The notes beneath the pieces are model-generated. The model worked only from the letters and a program-made list of their open reading frames with translations, searched no databases and was not told where the DNA came from. From contig CASHTG010000016.1 in assembly GCA_949357655.1 (NCBI GenBank), positions 496,001 through 560,000 of the forward strand: a stretch of 64,000 nucleotides of DNA. The letters run 5' to 3'. A program made the position numbers and the translations under genes. The stretch's first letter is position 1, and each line of letters starts with the position of its first letter. Of the stretch, positions 11,042 to 21,442 are shown piece by piece. This stretch comes from Parascedosporium putredinis (taxonomy: Eukaryota > Ascomycota > Sordariomycetes > Microascales > Microascaceae).

Positions 11042-11971
11042 GAAAAATAGAGAAGGGGAGGATTAACCTGGCCGGCTAGGAAGGGGGTAGTCTATTGGCT
11101 TGGGAGCAAAGTCGGTTGGTCACAAGATCACTGGCTCTTCTAGCATGACGGAGATTGTAAGTTTGCAGGCTGATCTGTTTCTATCACGACATATTTCAAG
11201 GGCCTCTTCAGGCTGAGAGTTTTAGCTGACCTTTCTTTAGGGAGACCTCGCAGGATTGCCTCGGATATAGGGAACTGTGATTGATGAGCTTACCTTTTAG
11301 GAAACGGATACCTTGATGTTTTGAAACACCTTGCCACTCCCGATATTCGAGATTGAGTAAAATTGTGATCATGTAAGTCACCGCCCCTCCACGCGTCTAG
11401 GCTGGGTTGTAGCTGGGTACCGGCATTACCTCGTCAAGGCAGCTTCTCGTCTAGCAAAGCTGACCAGAGCCGGTAGGCAAATTTTTGTTGCGAATTTGTA
11501 CCCAAAAGGAGGATTTACGTTGGAAGCGCACGCCCTTGGCTCACCATGCTGGTCTCTTCAACGGCCGCCCTCGCAAACTCGGCCCACCACTAGAGCCTTC
11601 AAGGCTATGCTTGTCGCTTTCTTTTTCTTTTGAGATTGGATCGAGCACTCCGACCTATAGAGCAGAGCATTTAAAGCAACAAGGGTAGAGGAACGGTAGA
11701 TGACTGTGGCTACGACGATTGCAAGCTTCAAGTTTTGTTGACCATGTTGCAAGTGAATCGTGCGATAAAAAAGGAAGACAAACACGCCCTATTCTAGATC
11801 GCATACGGATTGAGAGTTTGGTGAAATTGATTTCGTCTAAATTATTTCTGTCCTTGGTCGTAATCATACACGGCATTTGGTGCCGTTTACATGTCGTCTA
11901 TCGCTGAGTCTACTAGTACACGTTTTGTTCACTCTATGGACGGACACAGAGAAGAAGATAGGTCGAGAAGA
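11042..11971. other. Convergent intergenic region
   Basis: About 930 nt between the Gfd2-like tail and the frataxin stop codon. Only short open frames without recognisable content are present. Confidence 0.5.
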
Positions 11972-12628
11972 TCATTCCCCAAGGTCAAGCTTTGTCTCTG
12001 TAAGAAGGAGCTCGCGTAGTGAGGTGCTCTCTCTCATATATACCCAGTCTTTGACCTTGGTCCCCGACTCAGGATCCGTGTATTCGACATAGTCGTAACG
12101 TTTAGGGCCAGAGATGGGCGAGGAGAGCCAAATCTGCTTGTTCGGTGGCTGCTTGTTGATGACATAGGTCCCGATGTTGGGGACAGAAACCGTCATTACG
12201 CCAGCCTAGCAAGGTTGTTAGCGACTACCGGCTCTCTTTAGTAAAGGGGGAGGCAGGACACATACAGCCAGCTCAACGTCCAGGTCGCCGATTTCCTCCA
12301 CCATGTCCTCGTATCTAGTGAGTATCAAGTCAAGATACTCGTCCGCGATATCGTGGTACTCGCGGTCGGCGAGCTTGACAACCTTGTAGCGTGGGCGCCG
12401 AGGGTTAGATTCGGAGGTGGACTCGGACGGCGCAGCCGGGGCGTTGTCGGAGAAGAGCCGGCGCGAAGACGGCGACCACATCTGGCTGGGAGATGCACAG
12501 ACGCGGCGTGACGAGGTGAGGGCGGCGGGTACGGGGGTGTGGCGGAGGGTAAAGAGAGGGCGGGGCGCGGTCCGGAGGAGGAGGATGTTGCGGCGGGCCG
12601 GGACCCGGAGACCTGTCGTTGGTCGCAT
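11972..12628 (-). CDS. YFH1: Frataxin, mitochondrial
   Basis: Mitochondrial matrix protein that activates the cysteine desulfurase complex in iron-sulfur cluster assembly. Exon 1 (12266-12628) encodes an Arg/Ser/Pro-rich presequence, then the acidic helix EYHDIADEYLDLILTRYEDM and the start of the beta sheet (DLDVELA). Exon 2 (11972-12205) continues GVMTVSVPNIGTYVINKQPP, then QIWLSSPISGPKRYD, the most conserved surface of the family, and ends LRELLLTETKLDLGE. The 60-nt intron (12206-12265) has a GTATGT donor and a CTAG acceptor. Exon phases fit exactly, with 121 plus 78 codons (198 aa) and no frame break. It is divergent from the unnamed gene at 13116. Confidence 0.93.
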
Positions 12629-13115
12629 GGCTTGGGTCGCGCGGATGTGGAAGAGAGGGGAGGAACTTTGCGCTGCGCGGGCGAGTACGGGCCTCAGGTG
12701 GTATTTAAGTCGGGTGAAGTCCCAACGGTAAGTCGATATGAGCGCCCGTATGGAATGGTGGCGGAGACTAGGATTGGTATTGGGGGTGGGAAATAAAAAA
12801 GATACTGCGCGAGTGAAGGGGAAGCTCTGAGCACGTCAATTCTTAAGCCGAGAAAGTAGGTACCTGAATGATGACTTGCCTTTTTTCTCCCTTTGCTCAT
12901 TCGGTTGCTTCCGGGTGGTCCGAGCGTCCTTCTGGCGAGAAATCTCCAGCGCAACGAACCAACTTCTTTCTAAAGAAATCATACTCCTCCACCATCGAGG
13001 AATCGCAAACGATTGCTAATAGCCTCTATACTATTCTTGGCCCGAGAGATACGACCTCCTCGAAACTCGTTAGTCGGAATTCCAACCTCTGCGTCCCGAG
13101 TAAAAAGAAAAAGAA
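12629..13115. promoter_or_regulatory. Divergent intergenic region YFH1 / unnamed gene
   Basis: A 487-nt spacer between two gene starts. No other feature is recognised. Confidence 0.5.
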
Positions 13116-13756
13116 ATGCTACGAACTCTGGTGCGGCGGAGCGCTGCCGCCGCCACCGAAAGGCCGCCCTTGACCATCTACACGAACCCGTACCAAACGA
13201 AGAAGATTTGGCCACCCGACTACAAGCAGCTTTCGTGGCAGGATCAATTGAAATTTGAAAAGAAGTACAAGAGGAGGGTGATTTTGGCGTCTAGGCGGCC
13301 AAAGTGGGACAAGGGAGTGAAGCTGGCGCAGCTTGCGACAACAGTCGGTACGTTGGCCTTCATTTTATTTTTGGGTGCTTAGGGAAGCGGCGGTTGTTCA
13401 ACGAGGAAATTAATTCCTCTGAGGGTAATCGGGGAGCGGGCTGCGCAAGAGGCTAACAAGATATTTCCGTCTACAGGTGTGCTTTCGTGGCTCTTCTTCT
13501 TCGCCGAGCTGGAGTTCCATGGAAAGAGATACGTGCCCAACGAAGAGGTGAGTTTCCCACTCTAGAAGCCTATCTCCGTGTTTCTATTCCTTTCTCTCTC
13601 CTCTTTTCTCACAGTGGCTAACCATCCTTGGGGTAACAGATCAAGAAAGGTGTCGGTACGCTCTGGGGCATCTTTGACGAATCCAATCGATATGGCGACC
13701 CGAACGCCGCGAACATCCCCCAGCTAGTTAATGACCGCTCCGATCGACCGAGGTAG
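13116..13756 (+). CDS. Conserved unnamed single-pass membrane protein, probably mitochondrial
   Basis: A small 139-aa protein encoded by three exons: 13116-13347, 13477-13547 and 13640-13756. Donors are GTACGT and GTGAGT, acceptors are CAG, and phases match exactly. The N-terminus (MLRTLVRRSAAAAT) looks like a mitochondrial presequence. It is followed by a charged region with LTIYTNPYQTKKIWPPDY and QLKFEKKYKRRVILASRR. One hydrophobic segment follows (LAQLATTVGVLSWLFFFAEL, spanning the first splice), and the C-terminus is polar. The wording and exon structure suggest a conserved fungal protein, but I cannot place it in a named family. The presequence and single helix would suit a mitochondrial inner-membrane protein. 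That is inference. Confidence 0.7.
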
Positions 13757-14067
13757 AGTTAGGAGCCTGGGGATAGGTGGCGGGGCCGCATTTGTTACGA
13801 TATGGAGACAACCAAAGAAAAAAACATTTTTGCATCATAAGGCTGGAGTTACAATGCTTGTAAAGTAGGGATAAACGTCTATCGGGAGAGCCAAAAGGCA
13901 GAGTACGATAGTTTTCGGGGACTCTCTATTTGTGTTTAGGGAGGCCAGGTTAAACCAAGAAACCCAACGACTCTCTTCTCATATCCCAATTAATCTATCG
14001 TTATCGTATCTGGTATCTTTTGTTCATTTCTTGTTTTTGATTTCAGAATGCCTGCAAGGCCGGCCAA
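13757..14067. other. Convergent 3' flanks
   Basis: About 310 nt between two stop codons. Nothing recognised. Confidence 0.5.
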
Positions 14068-14721
14068 CTATCTCCCTGACCAGCCAAAGTTGGTGCCCAT
14101 GCCCAGGCCCGCACCAAGTCCCGCGCCCCTGCTCTCGTTAACGGGCCGCTTGGCCACGGTGCCCTGTGCCCTGACGCCCGAGACGATGCGGTCCAGGTTG
14201 GTCTCGACCACGACCCCGCCGACAATCATTTCGCTGAGGGCAGCGTGCAAGCTCTCAAAGTTGAAGATGAGATCAAGCTCGCAGACGTTCTCGAATAGGC
14301 GATCGAGGGCCTCGACGTAGACCTGGATGAGATCGATGAGGGCCAGAGGCGACTCGGTAGAAGTAGATATTATGATGAAGAAGAGGGTGGCATAGTTGCG
14401 GTAGGTGACGAGAGAGGGACGTCGTTCTGCTCGTCGGACGAGGTCGTCGAGGTGCCGGAGGCGGCGAGGAGGGGTGGGAGGGGCAGGAAATTGCAAGAGC
14501 CGACGGGTCGGTTGGAGACGAGGGTGAAGATTTCGGAGATGAGGCGCTGCTGTATGCTTGTGTCCTATCTTGGGGGTTAGCTTGCGTGAGGACCGATGTT
14601 GGTGGGGGAAGGGAAGGCGCCGGGTCGTCACGGGGGCGGGGGTTCGACTTGCGAGCTGGGTGTAGAACTTGGTGAGGCGGGGTTGGCCCGAGCCGTTGAA
14701 GACGAGGAAGGCGTTGATCAT
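14068..14721 (-). CDS. APS3: AP-3 adaptor complex subunit sigma
   Basis: Small subunit of the AP-3 clathrin-type adaptor, which sorts cargo from the Golgi or endosome to the vacuole. Exon 1 (14653-14721) gives MINAFLVFNGSGQPRLTKFY. Exon 2 (14068-14564) gives TSIQQRLISEIFTLVSNRP, VTYRNYATLFFIIISTSTES, PLALIDLIQVYVEALDRLFE and NVCELDLIFNFESLHAALSE, all sigma-adaptin hallmarks. The intron (14565-14652) appears to start with GC, as GCAAGT, and ends in ATAG. No GT donor near the junction keeps phase. One missing base in a G run at 14416-14418 breaks exon 2. With it restored the protein is 188 aa. A fungal Gly-rich tail ends GTNFGWSGR. Confidence 0.9.
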   Translation of the reverse strand: MINAFLVFNGSGQPRLTKFYTQLASRTPAPVTTRRLPFPHQHRSSRKLTPKIGHKHTAAPHLRNLHPRLQPTRRLLQFPAPPTPPRRLRHLDDLVRRAERRPSLVTYRNYATLFFIIISTSTESPLALIDLIQVYVEALDRLFENVCELDLIFNFESLHAALSEMIVGGVVVETNLDRIVSGVRAQGTVAKRPVNESRGAGLGAGLGMGTNFGWSGR

Positions 14722-15386
14722 GGTCGGTTTGGTATGGTTCAGGCACAGAGGCCTATGGTTTGAAGAAGAGAAGGGGCTTCAGGCCATCTACAGTATGTCG
14801 TAAATCACGGAGACACCCAATCTTCACGAGCTGCGCTGGTCCAGGAGCTAGCACTGCGTCCAAAGCAGGGTCGGTCGCAAGAAGATAGGCTGGTCGCTCT
14901 GGTGTGCTCGCGACGTAAATTGAGCACTCGCTTAAGCCACACCAAACTGTGGCAAAGCACCTAGAATTACGCTGTCAAATGTAGTTGCGAGTGTTCTTAG
15001 CGCTAATTGACCCATGAGCCGTCGCTATGCTCCATTCCGCTTTCCAAGGTTCTGGTATGCTCCAGGCGCAGCTTCGAGCGTTTTCATTGAAGTGCGATGG
15101 CGGGGTACTAGTACTCATGCTTCCAGGAAACATCGCTTCGGCTGCTAGGTAAAGGAACATCAATAGGACTGACAGAGGCTGAAACCTCTGCGGGCTTCTG
15201 ACTCATCTAGGTACCCCTCCAAAACCCGCTGTCCAGGACCCCGCAAAGTGTGGCGTAGGCTGCTTGTTGCAAAATCTCCCACAGTCAAAGAAGGCGGCTT
15301 CGGGCAACAAGTTTCACCCGGTCTACTAACACAAAATCCACCCCTTCCAACTGCCATTATCCTCAGCAACGCTCGAGATTTAGACA
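14722..15386. promoter_or_regulatory. Divergent intergenic region APS3 / leucyl-tRNA synthetase
   Basis: A 665-nt spacer between gene starts. No RNA gene or domain-bearing frame is seen. Confidence 0.5.
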
Positions 15387-18300
15387 ATGGAAGGCCAGAG
15401 TTCAAAGGTCAAGGAGCTCAAGGGCGTAAGTGTTTTCCGGCGCCTATCGAACAAGTTCCAGCTTCCTTCGTGTGCTCACGAGCCCAAAGTGAAAAGTACC
15501 CCGCTGACCTCTTTTTTTTTGGGTTGCCCCGCCATAGACCGAGAAGCGCGACGCCCTCACTGCATGGGAGCGCGAGTGCCAGGCCGTAAGTCTTTTCTTT
15601 CTTAGACCTCGCGCATCCCTTGACTTTGGATATGAAATATGAACTAACGCCCGGTAGAAATGGGACGCCGACCGTGTGTTTGAGGCGAACCCGCCGTCAA
15701 TTGACGATATCCCCCTCGACTCCATCTCTGCCGCCGATCTCCGCGAAAAGTTCCCACGATGGCACGGAAACATTGCCTACCCTTACATGGTATGAAGTGA
15801 TTACCCGAAGGCCCTCCTCGAATCCCGATTGAACCCCGGTTAGCGCTGAGATACTAACATGGACCATAGAACGGCGCCCTTCACGCCGGCCACTCTTTCT
15901 CCATTTCCAAGGTTGAGTTCCAGGCTGGTGTCGCCCGCCTGAACGGCAAGAATGCGCTCTTCCCCATGGGTTTCCACTGCACCGGTATGCCCATCAAGGC
16001 ATGCGCCGATAAGCTCACAAAGGAGATTGAAATGTTTGGACGGGACTTCGAGGGCTACAACGAGGCGGCCGAGCAGGCCGAGGCCCCCAAGGCAGCCCCC
16101 GCCCCGGCCGCGGCAAAGGAGGATCCCACCAAGTTCAAGGCCCAGAAGAGCAAGGTTGCCGCAAAGAGCGTCAAGGCCAAGTACCAATTCCAGATTATGA
16201 AGTCCATCGGCATCCCCACCGAGGAAATCCACCACTTCGCCGATGCCAGCCATTGGATCACCTTCTTCAGCCCTCTGGCGGAGCGCGATCTCAGGAGCTT
16301 CGGTTCCCGCATCGATTGGAGGCGCAGCTTCGTCACGACCGACCTAAATCCCTATTACGACCAGTTTGTGCGCTGGCACATGAAGCGCCTGAGGAGGCGG
16401 GAAAGATGAAGTTCGGCAAGCGTTACACCATTTACTCCATCAAGGACGGCCAGCCCTGCATGGACCACGACAGGTCCCAGGGTGAGGCTCTTAACCCCCA
16501 AGAGGTACGGCGCCCTTCTTCTTACTTAGGCTCATCTCCCATATCTGTTTTGGCAGCTCAATCTAACACCAGCGCGTTCTTAGTACACTGCCATGAAGCT
16601 CAAGGTTCTCGAGTGGGCCCCCAAGGCCGCTGAGGCCGTCAAGGGAAAGCTCCCCGAAGGTGCCAATGTTTACTTGGTCCCCGCTACCCTCAGGCCCGAG
16701 ACCATGTACGGCCAGATCTGCTGCTTCGTCGGCCCTAAGCTCCAGTACGGAATCTACCAAGCCTCGGAGAATGACTACTATGTCATTACCGAGCGCGCGG
16801 CAAGGAATATGGCCTATCAGGGCATCTTCCAGGAGAACGGCGTCATCAAGAAGGTCGCCGACCTCGAGGGATCTGATCTGATTGGGTCGCTCATCAACGC
16901 CCCGCTGTCCTTCTATAAGGACGGAGTCCGCGTTCTCCCCATGGAGACTGTTCTAGCTACCAAGGGTACTGGTGTCGTCACCTGCGTCCCCTCCGACAGC
17001 CCTGACGACTATGCTACGATTACTGATCTCGTCAAGAAGCCCGAATACTACGGCATCCAGAAGGAGTGGGCCGACCTTGAAATCATCCCTCTCATCGATA
17101 CCCCTACCTACGGCAACAAGTGCGCCGAGGCCCTTGTCAAGGAGCTCAAGATTTCCTCCCCAAGGATACTGTGCAGCTTGCCAAGGCCAAGGAGCTTGCC
17201 TACAAGGAGGGTTTCTACCAGGGTGTCATGATTGTCGGTGATTTCAAGGGCGAGAAGGTCGAGGTTGCCAAGGGCAAGGTCCGACAGCAACTCTTCGACA
17301 ACAACGACGCCTTTGCCTACTCGGAGCCGGAGGGTCTCGTAATCTCCCGCTCTGGTGACGAGTGTATCGTCGCCCTCATGGACCAGTGGTTCATTGAGTA
17401 CGGCGAGGAGTCGTGGAAGAAGGTTGCTCTCGACTTTGTTGATGATGGCCTGAACACTTACTTCCCCGAGACCAAGAACGCCTTTGAGGGTGTTCTCAAC
17501 TGGCTCAAGGACTGGGCCGTCAGCCGAAACTATGGCCTTGGAAGCAGGCTTCCGTGGGACGAAAAGGTCTTGGTCGAGTCTCTCTCTGACAGCACCATCT
17601 ACATGGCCTACTACACCATCTGCCACGTAAGTTATCTTGGGCGCCTCTTCTGTTACAAATTATGTGTGGCATGTTAGCTAACTCGACATTCCTCTTCCCC
17701 ATTAGCTTTTGCACACCGACATATACGGCCGTGAAAAGGGCGCGGCCAACGTAGAAGCGAGCCAAATGGTTGATGAGGTTTGGGATTACGTATTTTCTCG
17801 CCGCGAATACGATGATTCTATCGCCGAGATCTCCAAGATCCCCAAGAAGACCCTTGAAACCCTTCGCAGGTCTTTTGAATACTTCTACCCCATCGACGTT
17901 CGCGTGTCGGGCCGCGACTTGATCCCTAACCACTTGACTGTAAGTTGACCACGCTGCTCAAAAATCTTTTTTTAGATGTTGAGATGTTAATTATTTCTCA
18001 TTCTAGTTCTGCATCTACAACCACATCGCCATGTTCTCCAGGGAATACTGGCCCAGGTCCATTCGCGCCAATGGTCATCTTCTCCTCAACGGTGAAAAGA
18101 TGTCCAAGTCTACGGGAACTTTCTTGACACTCCACGAGCTCGTTGCCAAGTACGGCGCTGATGGCGCGCGCATCGCCCTCGCGGATGCCGGCGATTCCAT
18201 CTCGGATGCCAACTTTGAGGAAGATGTAGCGGACAACAGCATTCTCCGCATGTTCACCCTTCGCGAGTGGTGCGAGGAGGTCACGCGTGAAAAGGCAAGC

Positions 18301-19221
18301 CTCAGGACCGGCGAGCTCAACTCGTACCAGGATCGCTTCTTTGAAAACGAGATGAACGCGGCGGCCACAGAGGCTATCTCTCAGTACAACCAGACCAACT
18401 ACAAGCTTGCCCTCAAGGCGGCTCTCTACGACCTCTCGGCGGCGCGTGACTTTTATCGTGAGGCGTGTATCTCGGGCGGTATCTCTCTGCATGCCGACCT
18501 CGTGGACAAGTGGATGCGCCTGCTCGCCATCCTCTTGTCACCCATCACTCCTCACTTTTCCGAGTACATCTGGATCAAGGTTCTTGGCGAGAAGGATACC
18601 ATCCACCGCGCACGGTTCCCCGAAGTCCCCGCCGTTGACCCAATCCTCTCGGCCGCCCGCGAGTACATCAAGGACACGGCCTCCAACGTCAACTCGGCCG
18701 AGTCCAACCAGCTCAAGAAGAAGGCCAAGGGCAAGGCCACTGCCTTTGACCCCAAGAAGGCCAAGAAGCTCACGATTTGCGTGTCCACCACCTTCCCCGC
18801 CTGGCAGGACAAGTACATTGAGCTCCTCCGCGAGATGTGGGATCCGGCCACGAAGTCGGTCAACGACAAGGAACTCAACGGCAAGATTGGTAAGATGGGC
18901 GAGATGAAGAAGGCCATGCCGTTTGTGCAGGCCCTCAAGAAGCGTCTCTCCTCGGGCGAGCCCGTCAACGTCGTCCTTGACCGTAAGCTCGCCTTTGATG
19001 AGACGGATATTCTCAAGCAGATGGTGCCCGGCCTCAAGAGGTCGGCTAACCTCAAGGAGGTGGACATCCTCATCCTCACGGACGAGGGCAAGAAGGCGGT
19101 GGACCTCGAGGGCAAGGAAGTGCCTCTAACGATACCGGCGGAGAACGCAGTGCCTGGATCCCCAGTCTTCCATTTCGAGAATGTAGCAGAGGGTGAGGAG
19201 AAGACCTTGGAGATCAGATAG
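15387..19221 (+). CDS. LEU-RS (CDC60 homologue): Cytosolic leucyl-tRNA synthetase
   Basis: Class I aminoacyl-tRNA synthetase that charges tRNA-Leu in the cytosol. There are seven exons: 15387-15425, 15538-15585, 15658-15789, 15870-16504, 16584-17626, 17706-17939 and 18007-19221. The HIGH signature is HAGH at the start of exon 4. The editing (CP1) domain follows, with VPATLRPETMYGQ and the later ATKGTGVVTCVPSDSPDDY. The KMSKS loop (NGEKMSKSTGTF) is in exon 7, followed by the anticodon-binding domain and the eukaryotic C-terminal extension. Two single-base breaks occur, near 16392 and at 17158-17161 (C run). With both corrected every exon has the right phase and the protein is 1115 aa, normal for the eukaryotic or archaeal-type enzyme. 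The N-terminus (MEGQSSKVKELKG) lacks a presequence, which supports a cytosolic location. Confidence 0.95.
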
Positions 19222-20122
19222 GCCTCTCTCGCAGTATGCGGGTGTGTGCAAGTGTGTATGTGAGAAAGAAGCGCAACGGAGAACTGGTAAAAATAAGATG
19301 AATGAATCGAAAGGGATTACATCATTCCCGTTTTGTTCATTGTAAAATTGATGATTGATTGTCTACTTTTAAATATTTTTGTATATGACGTGCCTTGATT
19401 GCAGAATCTCTTTTGGAGAATGTGATATTTCTAACTTACTCCTCCTAAGCAGACAGCCATGGCTTGTCAAGCTGTAGCCCTCGCCGCTGGAGAAACGGTC
19501 TTTAAGCCTATGCCACGTTGACGCCCCTGGCCCAGGTCTTGTAGAATCCACGTATCCCCTGCTTACGGCGCAATCAAATGTCTTCTACCCCGAAGGAGCC
19601 TCATCCCAAGATGCGGCAAGTCATCGTTCGGAAGAGCCTTCAACCCTTCATTGAGCTCTATCATTCGCCACGCCGACTTCTGCATTGCCTTGCCAGAGGG
19701 TTTCCTGATTCCGGTCGCACTCTCAAACCGAGAACATGCCGGCTTCGTCAAGGCCGAACTCCACGGTTCTTGTTGCACAAGTTTTGCCTTGGTAAGCGTT
19801 TGGGTGCCAATTATGGCGTTCAACACCTCCGAGCTCTGCTACTCGTGGCTCTTGTCGGTGCTGGTCGCCTTGCAAGGCGACTTGACCTTTTCGCCCACAT
19901 TATCTTTGCCCCGAGGTGAGGAGCACGTACAGGCTGCACTTGGCGTCACGAAGGGGAAACTCGAGGTCGTAAAAGGCCAATATTTTCTCACGACATGGCC
20001 GGATTGCCTAGTGGGGCGCAGAGGTGGCGCGGAGTGGCTTTGGGTACGATCGGTTACCACGGAGGCTGGGCGCGCGACGGAGTCTTGTTTCCTGTTATAC
20101 GGAAGAAAGGCGATAGAGAACC
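19222..20122. other. Convergent intergenic region
   Basis: About 900 nt between the LeuRS stop and the last exon of DPH3. A 160-codon open frame at 19651-20133 overlaps DPH3 exon 2 on the other strand and has no recognisable content. Confidence 0.5.
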
Positions 20123-20447
20123 CTAAGCCGTGACGGAAGTGGGCGCGGCGCCGGAGGTATTGGGCTCGGGTGGGAGGTCGTCCTAAGGCGAAGGAGAAGA
20201 TTAGCTAGGGCATCTTGAAAGACAAAAGATTAGCCCGTCGAAGACACACCAAGGAAAATATGACCCGAATCATGAGGCTGCAGCTAGGGCAGACAGCGAT
20301 ATCGGCCTCATCGCGAAGGTCAAACAAAGAAATCTCGAAGCGGTCGCCACAGGGGCAGGGATAGGTGTATAGTTCGCGGTCGGCGTCGTAGGTCATGTCT
20401 TCGATCTCGATCTCGTCGTAGACGGAGAGCTCTTCGTCGTCAGACAT
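20123..20447 (-). CDS. DPH3: Diphthamide biosynthesis protein 3 (CSL zinc finger)
   Basis: Small electron-carrier protein for the Dph1/Dph2 radical enzyme that starts diphthamide formation on eEF2. It also works with Elongator. Exon 1 (20250-20447) encodes the whole CSL-type zinc finger: SVYDEIEIEDMTYDADREL, YTYPCPCGDRFEI and CPSCSLMIRVIF, with four Cys in CxC and CxxC pairs. The obvious open frame runs on past this point into unrelated residues. I instead place an intron at 20183-20249 (donor GTGTGT, acceptor TTAG), leading to a last exon at 20123-20182 that encodes DDLPPEPNTSGAAPTSVTA. The join keeps phase and gives the acidic DDLPP tail usual after VIF in this family. The product is 85 aa with no frame break. 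Confidence 0.9.
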
Positions 20448-21442
20448 GGTGGATGGTGCCGTTAATGGTGCCTTCTTTCTCGGGCTTGTTATCGTATGAA
20501 ATAGGGCCCAGGTTGCGCCAGAAAAGGTCGTTGGAGTCGTGCTGCTTTGGAGGCGAATAAATTTCGGTGTTTGGTGGTGGGGTGGGAAGGCGCATTGGAG
20601 GGGGAATAAGAAAAGAACGTCCTAAAAAAAAGTTCGAGGTGCAAGAAAGAGCGATTTAGCACTGTGCGACCCCGCGTCTGTGGCTTGACGACTGCTGGAA
20701 GTCTGAGGCGGTGCAAATTGAAGAACCACCCATGCTCGCTGACTCATTGAGTGGCACGCTAAACGGCATCACATGCTTGCAAAGAATATTGGTGCTTGCA
20801 AATCCGGGGTGGCTCGGTTTCTGAGTTTCCTTGGCGGCCGAGGACGTAATTGGTAGTGACGCTGGATGGTTCCTGGGGTAGAATCGTCCGCTCTTCATAT
20901 TACCTTGTGACTTTTGACCTGTGAAAGTCGAGGTAGACAGAGCCAGGTTGGAACTGAACCACGAGCTCTCGGAGGTGACAGCTTAAGTTTCCGTCTTTTA
21001 CTTTTTTTCTTTTTCCTTGTCCTGTCTGTCCCGCCGCCCCCTCTTGATTCATCAAGGGGTCTGTCTATTCCGTTCAAAGAATTTCTTTCCTATCAATTTC
21101 ATGCGTCTAGAATGCCAATGGATTGAGTCTAGTTCCTGAAAGAGAGAACGGAAAGACGCCATCCTCGTTTTAGTGTCGCTGGCGGACCTGGTGGGACAAC
21201 GCCTGTGCAAAGGTCACTCTCTCCACTTCGAACCTCGGGTCTGTTCCACACGTGCGAATCGTCATCGATTCCCCAAATTCAATCCTCGTCCTTGTTTTTG
21301 ATTTGGTCAATTTGTCCTTCACCTCCCCCTTTCCCTTTCAACAATTGCCGACGACAATTCGCGATCAAGGAGCTACAGACACAGACCAATTACCTGTTTC
21401 CGATCTCAGCCATAACCTTGTCTCTCTCTCAGAGCGGACAGG
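20448..21442. promoter_or_regulatory. Divergent intergenic region DPH3 / ABCD transporter
   Basis: A gap of about 1 kb with the upstream regions of both genes. Pyrimidine-rich stretches precede the transporter start (around 21320-21440). No other feature is recognised. Confidence 0.45.

Noticed and set aside
8230..11971. RIP-mutated transposon in the sparse 8-12 kb region
   Set aside because: No terminal repeats, no transposase or reverse-transcriptase motifs and no dense CpA-to-TpA decay by eye. The Gfd2-like frame is intact.
14273..14746. 157-codon frame antisense to the 14 kb region
   Set aside because: Same strand as APS3 but another frame. It is a Pro/Ser-rich shadow of the APS3 coding sequence.
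16381..17165. Possible programmed frameshifting in leucyl-tRNA synthetase
   Set aside because: Two breaks in one essential gene, both one base short in a run, and the same pattern in a dozen other genes point to sequence error. No slippery site with a downstream structure is evident.
19578..20133. Open frames on the + strand that could be a gene next to DPH3
   Set aside because: No recognisable motif, and they overlap the last coding exon of DPH3 on the other strand.
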